A stretch of DNA of 50,089 bases, taken from positions 1-50,089 of the forward strand of contig NZ_JADEXD010000026.1 in the NCBI RefSeq assembly GCF_015207285.1, read 5' to 3'. Of this stretch, positions 43,005 through 50,089 are shown piece by piece. This DNA comes from Tychonema sp. LEGE 07203 (lineage in GTDB: Bacteria; Cyanobacteriota; Cyanobacteriia; Cyanobacteriales; Microcoleaceae). The translations under genes and the position numbers were made by a program. The notes below the pieces were generated by a model. That model was not told the origin of the DNA. It saw only the letters and a list, made by a program, of their open reading frames with translations, and did not search any database. Each line of letters opens with the position of its first letter. Position 1 is the stretch's first letter.

Positions 43005-43481
43005 ATGACAGATTTAATTGATGCCGTCAAGATGGGTGATGTTGCGGCTGTAGAATGTGCGATCGAACAACGCGCAGATATCAATGCCAAAGATGGCGAA
43101 GGCGCGACGGCTTTGACCGCTGCGGCTGAGGCTGGCAATGCTGAAATTGTCAAAAAAATCCTCGCAGCAAGCGCGGATGCTAACAGTCAGGATAATGACG
43201 GTTGGACGGCGTTAATGAGCGCCGCTGCTGCGGGACATAGCGAGATTGTACAGCTTTTGCTGGATGCGGGGGCGGATGTGAATGCTCAAACTAATTTTGG
43301 TTTGACGGCTTTGATGAGTGCGGCGGGTAGCGGGCGCGCTGATGTTGTGCAGGTTTTGCTGGAGGCGGGTGCTGATATCAAAGCTAAGGATAATAATACT
43401 TGGACTGCGTTTATCTGGGCATCTTCGGAACATCATCAAGATGTGGTTGAGGTTTTGAAGCTGGCGCGCGATCGGCATTAA
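43005..43481 (+). CDS. Ankyrin repeat protein (about 4-5 repeats)
   Basis: 158 aa. It begins TDLIDAVKMGDVAAVECAIEQ and has four to five ankyrin repeats (ALTAAAEAGNAEIVKKIL; ALMSAAAAGHSEIVQLLLDAGADVN; ALMSAAGSGRADVVQVLLEAGADI). RBS AAAGGAG at 42992. Likely a small binding scaffold. Paralogous in fold to the 493-aa protein at 8239 but not adjacent to it. Divergent from the LpxB-like gene. Confidence 0.9.
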   Translation: MTDLIDAVKMGDVAAVECAIEQRADINAKDGEGATALTAAAEAGNAEIVKKILAASADANSQDNDGWTALMSAAAAGHSEIVQLLLDAGADVNAQTNFGLTALMSAAGSGRADVVQVLLEAGADIKAKDNNTWTAFIWASSEHHQDVVEVLKLARDRH

Positions 43482-43505
43482 AGACTTAGCAACCGGGTTG
43501 ATTTT

Positions 43506-43633
43506 ACATCTTGCACCATTCCAAAAACAGGCTCTCCGGCTGTTTCACAAAGAGTGAGCTTTCTTGTGGGGAGTAGGGGTTGGGCAGGAGATCCCGCCCG
43601 TCCAAGACTGATTGAGAATGGTGCAACATCTCA
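43506..43633. mobile_element. MITE-like element, longer relative of 13400-13477
   Basis: ACATCTTGCACCATTCC at the left and, inverted, GAGATGTTGCACCATTCTC at the right match the other copy. The internal palindrome AACAGGCTCTCCGGCTGTT is shared; an extra GGGGAGTAGGGGTTGGG...GATCCCGCCC segment makes this copy about 50 bp longer. Noncoding. Confidence 0.7.
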
Positions 43634-43698
43634 GGTTTATTCGATAAATCCGGTTTCTGGATGATACAATTAATCAATAAATTTGCCATTTTTCTATC

Positions 43699-44421
43699 AT
43701 GGTACTATTCGATCGAGAAATGCGTTTGCCAACGGGCGCCGAACTTCCTTCTTCGGATGATACTCCTGTGGATAACGAAAATCAAAACTTTCTTCCCAAC
43801 TTACTGTTATTCTTACTCAAATTTCACTGGCGGCAGCGGAACGACTGGTTTTTTGCGGTGGATATGGGAGTTTATCACACGACGGGAGTAAGTCATCTGG
43901 TTCCAATCGTTCCTGACGGATTCTTGAGTTTGGGTGTCGAAAGGTTCAAAGGCGATACTTTGCGCCTCAGTTACGTCCTGTGGGAAGAAAATAATATTCC
44001 CCCGATTTTTGCCCTAGAGATTGTTTCTCAAACTTACGGCGGTGAATACGATAAAAAGATTGATATTTACGCGAAGTTGGGCGTGCTGTACTACGTGATT
44101 TACAATCCCTACTACTGGCGGCGAGACCAACAGCAACCGTTTGAAGTTTATCGTTTGGTAAATGGCGAGTACGAACAGCAAATTGGTGAACCTTTTTGGA
44201 TGCCGGAAGTGGGTTTAGGAATTGGTCGAGGTCGTTACAGCGATGGGGAGCAACAGTTGGAAGTTTTGTACTGGTTTGACGAACGAGGTAATAGGTATTT
44301 GACGGCTGAAGACACTGCCGATCGAGCACAGCAAAGAGCGGAGGAATCAGAACAAAGAGCGGAGGAAATACAACAGCAGCTTGCCAGATACCGCGATCGC
44401 TTTGGCGAGTTGCCGGAATAG
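43699..44421 (+). CDS. Uma2 family endonuclease with C-terminal coiled coil
   Basis: 240 aa. Uma2/PD-(D/E)xK core: LVPIVPDGFLSLG, FALEIVSQTYGGEYDKKIDIYAKLGVLYYVIYNP. The C-terminus (~205-240) is an Ala/Glu/Gln coiled coil with AEESEQRAEEIQQQLARYRDR, a frequent extension in cyanobacterial members. Families like this are abundant in cyanobacteria and likely nucleases of unknown target. It stands alone between repeats and the RTX-like genes. Upstream is a MITE copy. Confidence 0.88.
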   Translation: MVLFDREMRLPTGAELPSSDDTPVDNENQNFLPNLLLFLLKFHWRQRNDWFFAVDMGVYHTTGVSHLVPIVPDGFLSLGVERFKGDTLRLSYVLWEENNIPPIFALEIVSQTYGGEYDKKIDIYAKLGVLYYVIYNPYYWRRDQQQPFEVYRLVNGEYEQQIGEPFWMPEVGLGIGRGRYSDGEQQLEVLYWFDERGNRYLTAEDTADRAQQRAEESEQRAEEIQQQLARYRDRFGELPE

Positions 44422-44460
44422 CAAAGTGCGATCGGGCTTCTCGTTGGTATTAATTGCTTT

Positions 44461-46029
44461 CTAGCCAAGCAAGAAAGGAAAATTATAAATGTCAGCAAGT
44501 TGAGGAAATGTCTGTTGTTTCAAACTTAATCCAGCACCTCCCTCAAGAATTGCAATTCTATCTCCTCCTCTTGATATGACTAAATCTCCACCCACTGGAG
44601 ATATTTGATAGTTACTTAGTTTGCCTGATAGCTGGAGTGCATCTCCCTGACTGGGATTGAAGCCGCGAATCCGAGCCTCACCCGCGCCTAAGTACAATTC
44701 TTGAGTGCTAGGTTGACCGCCCGGTGGTGGCGAAGTATTGTCATAAGCCAAAATAAAAGTATCAGCACCTTCGCTACCAATCAAGGTATCAAATTCGTTG
44801 CTACCGTCGCTGAAATAACTGGCATCAAAATCAACTCCAATAATGGTGGTTTTTCCCTTACCAAAACCAGTCACAACATCATTCCCCGAAGTCCCGACAA
44901 AAGTTGCCGATCGATTGGTTTCAAATTGCCCAACTTTTGTATACTGGTCGAGACCTGAAGCAAAAGTTCCTGCTTTAACCGCCGCAGCAACATCGGGATT
45001 GCTTGCTAAATATCCAGCTTCCCAAAAGTTATCTAATACAGAAACTTTATCAAAAATCAAGAGATCGCGCCCCCGATTTACCAGAAACGGCATATTTGCA
45101 CCGCCCTCGACTACACCGTGCCTTTGGATAGCCCGAGGAGGCCCATCGTTAATCGCAAACTCTCCCTTGGCATTATTGAACAACTGATAGTTGTCTCGCG
45201 TTCCCGCTAAGCGGATTTCATCAGATTTCGGGTCAAAGTTTTTAATCGTAGCGTAGCTGGTGCCACCAGCACGCCCGTAGAATTTACTTGACAAATCCCC
45301 AACACCGAGTACGAAACTATCCCTACCCTGACCGCCAATTAAGGTGTCGAGATCGCCTTCCGGGGAGGAATTTTTTTCATAAACTCGATCGCCCGCTGCA
45401 TTTAAAGATACTTGAATGCCAATGATTTCAACTTGTCCTACACCAAATCCCGTCACAATGTCAGTGCCTTTAGTGCCGACAAATGTAGCCGATCGCGTTT
45501 GCTCAAATTGTCCAAATTTTCGGTAGTGTTCTCCGCCTGTTTTAAAAACTCCCTCCTTGACTGCTGCTGCTATATCGGGGTTTTTTAGTAAGTATTCTGG
45601 TTCAAAAAAGGTGTTCGCGTAAAGGTCTTGTTTTGCTCCGAATTGGACAAAATGATCTAATCCTGATTTGAAAGTGCCTTTCTGTACAAACGGCACAAGT
45701 ACGGGGTATCGTTTTAAATAAATCGCTTCGTCGTAGTCAGGCGATACTTGGGTGCGACCTTCTTCGTAACCAAACTGGATAAAGTGGTCTAAACCAGAGG
45801 CAAAAGGCGCGTTTGGATTGTTTGCGGTACGGACAAGGGGAGCAATATCTGGATTTTGAGCTAGATAGGTTTCTTCGTCAAAGTAACGCGATACTGCGGT
45901 GAGCCCGCCGGCTTGACCAAATTTTTCAAAGTGTTCTTTGCCGGAGTTGATGATTCCTGCATCAATGGCTGGTTTCAGCCAAGGATACTGTGAAAGGTAG
46001 TATTGTTCGTCAAAGATATCGTAATTCAT
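44461..46029 (-). CDS. RTX-like repeat protein, longer paralogue
   Basis: 522 aa without a recognisable N-terminal signal. Residues 1-180 are four ~45-aa repeats of the form FDEQYYLSQYPWLKPAIDAGI...GKEHFEKFGQAGG; a fifth is near 355-390. After these come degenerate hemolysin-like stretches (GTKGTDIVTGFG, DTLIGGQGRDSFVLG, GTSGNDVVTGFG, GSEGADTFIL). Proteins of this kind are exported by type I secretion through a C-terminal signal and bind Ca2+. The carboxyl end FPFLLG is hydrophobic. The next gene upstream (46388) is a paralogue sharing the N-terminal repeats. Function is unknown; surface or extracellular localisation is inference. Confidence 0.8.
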   Translation of the reverse strand: MNYDIFDEQYYLSQYPWLKPAIDAGIINSGKEHFEKFGQAGGLTAVSRYFDEETYLAQNPDIAPLVRTANNPNAPFASGLDHFIQFGYEEGRTQVSPDYDEAIYLKRYPVLVPFVQKGTFKSGLDHFVQFGAKQDLYANTFFEPEYLLKNPDIAAAVKEGVFKTGGEHYRKFGQFEQTRSATFVGTKGTDIVTGFGVGQVEIIGIQVSLNAAGDRVYEKNSSPEGDLDTLIGGQGRDSFVLGVGDLSSKFYGRAGGTSYATIKNFDPKSDEIRLAGTRDNYQLFNNAKGEFAINDGPPRAIQRHGVVEGGANMPFLVNRGRDLLIFDKVSVLDNFWEAGYLASNPDVAAAVKAGTFASGLDQYTKVGQFETNRSATFVGTSGNDVVTGFGKGKTTIIGVDFDASYFSDGSNEFDTLIGSEGADTFILAYDNTSPPPGGQPSTQELYLGAGEARIRGFNPSQGDALQLSGKLSNYQISPVGGDLVISRGGDRIAILEGGAGLSLKQQTFPQLADIYNFPFLLG

Positions 46030-46387
46030 TTTTGCTTTTTTAAGTAAGAATAAAAAGTGCGATCGATCTAACAGAAGAGCACCGTTCGTGTGGAAACTCT
46101 TAAAAACCGGGTTTCTGAACTTCAGATATAGGTTGTGATGCTAAATTTGCGCTCAGAAACCCGGTTTTTGCCACAGGTGCAAGATATCATATCGCACTAT
46201 TTTACCGCACTATTGCTCAACAAATCAAAAGTCATCAATCAACAGCATTAGCTAGTGACTGATGACTGATGACTAATCACTAATCACTACTAAGACGGCC
46301 CGCACGGGGAACTGCCCCTACTGACTACTAACTAATGACTAATGACTAATGACTAATGACTGCTGACTGCTGACTGCTGACTACTGA
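46030..46387. other. Spacer between RTX-like paralogues: MITE copy and heptads
   Basis: No gene. Contains the inverted-repeat element at 46069-46180, heptad repeats from about 46255 to 46390, and a short GGCCCGCACGGGG...CCCCTA segment near 46298-46320. Confidence 0.7.
46069..46180. mobile_element. MITE-like inverted-repeat element, copy B
   Basis: Reverse-complement relative of 20799-20932: ACAGAAGAGCACC, TTAAAAACCGGGTTTCTGAA, GATATAGGTTGTGATGC and CAGAAACCCGGTTTTTGCC are all in matching order. The outermost ends are degraded relative to copy A. Confidence 0.75.
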
Positions 46388-46390
46388 CTA
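46255..46390 (-). repeat. Heptanucleotide repeat cluster (CTAATGA/CTGCTGA = TAGTCA-type)
   Basis: Runs of 7-bp units CTAATGA, CTGATGA, CTGCTGA and CTACTGA, read on the minus strand as TCATTAG / TAGTCAG. On the minus strand the array begins at the stop codon of the 46388 gene, whose TAG is part of the first unit. Interrupted by a GC-rich insertion around 46294-46320. Confidence 0.9.
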
Positions 46391-47371
46391 ACCAATTAAG
46401 AAAGTACCGTTACCGTTAGATTCTTGGAAAGTCAAACCCAAAGTTGCACCTCCTTCAATCACGCCCAGCACATCTCCAAAACGTTGGATTGACAAATTAT
46501 TGCCAACCGGAGTCAGGTTGTAACCGTTTAAAGAAGTTCCTTGAAGTTGGATAAAATCGTTTTCTATATCGAAGTTCCGAATAGTAGCTTGACCGTTACC
46601 CGTATACAGAGGTGTGGGGGAGGGATTCTGGGCTGCTGCGGGAACTCCGAGGACGAATATATCAACTCCCGGACTGCCGGTCAGGACATCGAATTCGTTG
46701 GTTCCAAAGCTTTCATACTGCCGGTTCCCGTTGCGATCGATGCCTACTTCCACTCCCACGAGTTCCGCATTTCCCCCACCCGCACCAGTGATGATATCGT
46801 TGCTGCGGCTGCCAACAAAAGTCGCGGATCTAGACGGCTCGTTTTTGCCGAAATTGAAGAAGTGTTCCCGACCGGTTTTCAAGGCTCCTGAGTTGACAAA
46901 CGGTACGATGTCGGGATTTTCTTTTAAGTATTCGGGTTCAAAAAATGAAGTTCCAAAACGACCTTCTTTTGCTCCAAATTGAATGAAATGCTGATACCCA
47001 GATTTGAAAGTTCCGTTCTGAATAAACGGTTGCAGTTCTGAGTTGTTTGCTAAATAAAAGGTTTCGTTGTATTCGGGGGATACGGAGGCCCGGCGCTGTC
47101 CTTCATCGTAGCCGAACTGAATAAAGTGATCTAAGCCTGTGGCAAAAGGTGCGTTGGGATTGACTGTGCGGACGAAGGGTTGAAGGTCTGGGTTGGCGGC
47201 CAGGTAAGTATCTTCGTCAAAATACCGCGATATTTTTGTGAGGCCGCCGGCTTGACCGAATTTTTCAAAGTGTTCTCTGCCGGATTTGATGATTCCTGCA
47301 TCAATGGCTGGTTTGACCCAAGGATATTGGGCTAGGTAGTATTGTTCGTCAAAAATTGCGTAGTTAGCCAT
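46388..47371 (-). CDS. RTX-like repeat protein, shorter paralogue
   Basis: 327 aa. The N-terminal half has four ~45-aa repeats nearly identical to those of the neighbour at 44461 (FDEQYYLAQYPWVKPAIDAGIIKSGREHFEKFGQAGG...). One hemolysin-like block (GSRSNDIITGAGGG; DVLTGSPGVDIFVLG) follows. The stop TAG is the first triplet of the heptad array on the minus strand. Duplication in place with partial divergence is likely. Probably a secreted or surface protein; function is not known. Confidence 0.8.
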   Translation of the reverse strand: MANYAIFDEQYYLAQYPWVKPAIDAGIIKSGREHFEKFGQAGGLTKISRYFDEDTYLAANPDLQPFVRTVNPNAPFATGLDHFIQFGYDEGQRRASVSPEYNETFYLANNSELQPFIQNGTFKSGYQHFIQFGAKEGRFGTSFFEPEYLKENPDIVPFVNSGALKTGREHFFNFGKNEPSRSATFVGSRSNDIITGAGGGNAELVGVEVGIDRNGNRQYESFGTNEFDVLTGSPGVDIFVLGVPAAAQNPSPTPLYTGNGQATIRNFDIENDFIQLQGTSLNGYNLTPVGNNLSIQRFGDVLGVIEGGATLGLTFQESNGNGTFLIG

Positions 47372-47903
47372 GTTTTTATGCCTAGGTTTTGATGAGTTTG
47401 ATTGTGAATGCCAATTAGCTTTTCATTCCTTCGATCGCGGATCGGGAACTTACAAAATAGAGAAATTATAAAAGGGTTTTAAGTTCCTGAATAAATATTA
47501 ATTTTTGTGACACAGGAAATACCGAAAGGTTTTATTATGCCTTTACTAAATTATCCCTTTTTTCCATCAGTTAATTTCTCTATCGCAAGTATGATATTTA
47601 TCCAAGACTTATCACTTATTTCAGGATGTTTTTATCAAAATTTGGTTAATTTTAGATTTTTTGTTTTAAAAATTATTTATGTACATATATGTAGGAATAA
47701 GTCAAGTAAAGATTTATAAAGAAAATTTGGAGTGTTTGCTCAAGGAATTTGTCAAATAATGTAACGAAAAATCGTCATAAATTTGTCGAATTGTGTCATG
47801 TGCAGGCTCAAATCGCCCAATGGCAAGCGTTTTCTGGTAAAAATGCTTATGGGATAAAAAATTCCCGATTCCCGAAAACAGCATCTTAAAGGAGCCTAAC
47901 CGG
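47372..47903. other. AT-rich intergenic region before chlH
   Basis: 530 bp without a convincing gene. The 70-codon frame at 47507-47719 starts with GTG, is hydrophobic and has no RBS. No hairpin or known riboswitch recognised. The chlH leader should begin in the right third. Confidence 0.5.
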
Positions 47904-50089
47904 ATGTTCACTCACGTCAAGCCCACCATTCGCCACGTCGTGCCGGAAAACTTGCAGGGGCGATCGCTCATGAAGGTGGTCTATGTCGTACTAGAACCGC
48001 AGTATCAAAGCGCCCTGTCCGCAGCGGTTCGAGCGATAAATAACAAAAATCCGAATCTGGCAATAGAAATCAGCGGCTACCTGATCGAAGAACTCCGCAG
48101 CCCGGAAAATTACGAGGCCTTCAAGCGGGATGTGGCCGATGCCAACGTATTTATTGCTTCTCTAATTTTTATCGAAGATTTGGCCGAAAAAGTGGTGGCG
48201 GCAGTAGAACCGCTGCGCGACAGCTTGGATGTCGCCGTTGTCTTCCCGTCGATGCCGGGGGTGATGCGCCTGAATAAAATGGGCAGTTTCTCGATGGCGC
48301 AGTTGGGACAAAGCAAAAGCGCGATCGGCGAATTCATGAAAAAACGGAAGGAAAAATCCGGGAGTTCCTTCCAAGACGGAATGCTGAAACTGCTGCAAAC
48401 TTTGCCGAAAGTGCTGAAATATTTGCCGATCGACAAAGCCCAAGATGCCCGCAACTTCATGCTGAGTTTCCAGTATTGGCTGGGCGGTTCCCAAGAAAAC
48501 TTGGAAAACTTCCTGCTGATGCTGTCCCATAAATATGTCTTCAAAGGCCAGGGGGCAACCACGGGGGGATTGCCCCTACAATACCAAGAACCGGTTGTCT
48601 ACCCGGATATGGGGATTTGGCATCCTTTGGCACCAGGAATGTTTGAGGATGTCAAAGGATATCTGAACTGGTACAATGCCCGCACAGATATTTCCGCAGA
48701 CCTCAAAGACCCCCTGGCACTCTGCATCGGTTTAGTGTTGCAGCGCACTCACTTAGTTACCGGAGATGACGCGCACTACGTCGCAATCGTGCAGGAATTT
48801 GAGGCAATGGGGGCGCGGGTTTTGCCGATTTTTGCCGGTGGTTTGGACTTCTCGAAACCGGTGGAAACCTTTTTCTTGGAAGTTGGGGCCAAAGGTGTGG
48901 CACCGCTGCCGATCGTGGATGCGGTAGTTTCTCTGACTGGTTTTGCGTTGGTTGGCGGCCCGGCGAAACAAGATCACCCAAAGGCGATCGATACTTTGAA
49001 AAAGCTCAATTGCCCTTATATGGTGGCTTTGCCGCTGGTTTTCCAAACGACCCAAGAGTGGGAAAATAGCGATTTGGGCTTGCACCCGATTCAAGTTGCT
49101 TTGCAGGTTGCGATTCCTGAGTTGGATGGTGCGATCGAACCGATTATTTTGTCGGGAAGAGATGGCGCAACTGGCAAGGCGATCGCCCTGCAAGACCGAA
49201 TCGAAGCAATTTCCCAGCGCGCCATGAAATGGGCAATGCTGCGCCGCAAACCTAAATTAGACAAGAAAGTTGCCATCACAGTTTTCAGTTTCCCTCCCGA
49301 TAAAGGCAACGTCGGAACAGCCGCTTACCTCGACGTTTTCGGCTCGATTTACGAAGTATTGAAAGCCCTAAAAGGTAACGGTTACGACTTGCCAGAACTG
49401 CCGGAATCTGCCGAAAAGCTGATGCAAGAAGTCATCCACGACGCCACAGCCCAATACCAAAGTCCTGAGTTAAATATTGCTCACCGGATGTCTGTAGCTG
49501 AGTATGAAGAATTCACTCCTTACTCGGAACGCTTGCAAGAAAATTGGGGCCCGCCTCCGGGACATTTGAACAGCGACGGACAAAATTTGCTGATTTACGG
49601 CAAACATTTCGGCAACGTGTTTATCGGAGTGCAACCTACCTTTGGATACGAAGGCGATCCGATGCGGTTGTTATTCTCTCGTTCCGCCAGCCCGCACCAC
49701 GGTTTTGCTGCTTACTACACATATTTGGAGCGCATTTGGGGTGCGGATGCGGTGCTGCACTTCGGCACTCACGGTTCCCTAGAATTCATGCCCGGCAAGC
49801 AGATGGGAATGTCGATCGATTGTTATCCTGACAGTTTGATTGGCAAAATTCCTAATCTCTATTATTACGCCGCCAACAATCCCAGCGAGGCAACTATTGC
49901 CAAGCGCCGCAGTTATGCTGAAACAATTTCTTACTTGACTCCTCCGGCGGAAAATGCTGGTTTGTACAAAGGTTTGCAGGAACTCAGCGAGTTGATTGCT
50001 TCCTATCAAACTTTGAAGGATACGGGCCGGGGCGTGCCGATTGTGGATGCGATCGTGGAAAAATGCCGTTTGGTCAATTTAGACAAAGA
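47904..50089 (+). CDS. chlH: Magnesium chelatase subunit H, 3' truncated by window end
   Basis: 728 codons present, open to the edge. The start ATG is at 47904, preceded by AAAGGAG (47888-47894). It encodes [19 protein letters not shown], then [28 protein letters not shown]-like [45 protein letters not shown], the N-terminal portion of the porphyrin-binding subunit of Mg-chelatase, which inserts Mg2+ into protoporphyrin IX with ChlI and ChlD. A 27-bp hairpin repeat (48553-48579) lies within the gene and adds residues in frame between YVFKGQ and [11 protein letters not shown]. Confidence 0.95.
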   Translation, partial: MFTHVKPTIRHVVPENLQGRSLMKVVYVVLEPQYQSALSAAVRAINNKNPNLAIEISGYLIEELRSPENYEAFKRDVADANVFIASLIFIEDLAEKVVAAVEPLRDSLDVAVVFPSMPGVMRLNKMGSFSMAQLGQSKSAIGEFMKKRKEKSGSSFQDGMLKLLQTLPKVLKYLPIDKAQDARNFMLSFQYWLGGSQENLENFLLMLSHKYVFKGQGATTGGLPLQYQEPVVYPDMGIWHPLAPGMFEDVKGYLNWYNARTDISADLKDPLALCIGLVLQRTHLVTGDDAHYVAIVQEFEAMGARVLPIFAGGLDFSKPVETFFLEVGAKGVAPLPIVDAVVSLTGFALVGGPAKQDHPKAIDTLKKLNCPYMVALPLVFQTTQEWENSDLGLHPIQVALQVAIPELDGAIEPIILSGRDGATGKAIALQDRIEAISQRAMKWAMLRRKPKLDKKVAITVFSFPPDKGNVGTAAYLDVFGSIYEVLKALKGNGYDLPELPESAEKLMQEVIHDATAQYQSPELNIAHRMSVAEYEEFTPYSERLQENWGPPPGHLNSDGQNLLIYGKHFGNVFIGVQPTFGYEGDPMRLLFSRSASPHHGFAAYYTYLERIWGADAVLHFGTHGSLEFMPGKQMGMSIDCYPDSLIGKIPNLYYYAANNPSEATIAKRRSYAETISYLTPPAENAGLYKGLQELSELIASYQTLKDTGRGVPIVDAIVEKCRLVNLDK
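48553..48579 (+). repeat. 27-bp hairpin repeat inside chlH
   Basis: GGGCAACC-ACGGGG-GGATTGCCC-CTAC: the same sequence as the 26-bp copies at 38404 and 38615 plus one extra A, which makes the length divisible by three. Encoded residues are GATTGGLPL within [17 protein letters not shown]. Confidence 0.85.

Noticed and set aside
47507-47719. 70-codon hydrophobic frame starting with GTG
   Set aside because: A/T-rich spacer gives hydrophobic codons by chance; no RBS.
48110-49309. Minus-strand frames opposite chlH
   Set aside because: Shadows of the chlH coding sequence, which is continuous on the plus strand.

Overview
The window looks like chromosomal DNA of a filamentous, non-heterocystous cyanobacterium of the Oscillatoria/Microcoleus kind. 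The sequence itself shows photosynthesis genes at both edges (the first 20 codons of psbA at 1-61, minus strand; most of chlH at 47904-50089), very frequent HIP1 octamers (GCGATCGC), heptanucleotide tandem repeats, and several families of short inverted-repeat elements. The genus is an inference from overall style, not from a search.

Layout. 1-7.6 kb: psbA start, F420/deazaflavin gene cofG, an SDR oxidoreductase, a cytoplasmic GH13 alpha-amylase, a calcineurin-type phosphoesterase, tRNA-Cys(GCA), and an AlbA_2/ATPase-type regulator split by a 99-bp MITE. 7.6-18.1 kb: DUF4079 membrane protein, 493-aa ankyrin protein, 2OG-Fe(II) oxygenase, purH, a PAS-LOV histidine kinase, and a DUF6671-glcD pair. 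18.3-22.9 kb: a small EamA/EmrE-like transporter, a DPM-like GT2, a methyltransferase and a 649-aa polytopic protein, which together could be a lipid-linked sugar pathway. 23.4-29.3 kb: an accessory island of six partial or complete toxin-antitoxin cassettes separated by a degenerate repeat, followed by a divergent AIG1-like GTPase / NB-ARC ATPase pair. 29.3-41.5 kb: MurG-like glycosyltransferase, YjbQ, SOUL protein, response regulator-EAL, gltD, priA, a soluble histidine kinase, spermidine synthase and a 56-aa Pmp3-like protein. 41.6-50 kb: an LpxB-like glycosyltransferase with an internal duplication, a second ankyrin protein, a Uma2 nuclease, two paralogous RTX-like repeat proteins, and chlH.

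Most genes are monocistronic, with repeat-rich spacers. Clear co-directional pairs are DUF6671-glcD, speE-pmp3-like, and each antitoxin-toxin pair. The most notable structure is not a single gene but small repeats interacting with genes. One MITE can be removed on paper to restore a reading frame exactly. One hairpin repeat sits inside chlH at a frame-neutral length. A 75-bp duplication doubles a conserved LpxB-type motif. Heptad repeats abut or supply stop codons. The accessory island (23.3-29.3 kb) is the best candidate for something undescribed: repeat-delimited cassettes next to a GTPase/NB-ARC pair whose spacer carries six roughly helically phased GTCGGA hexamers.
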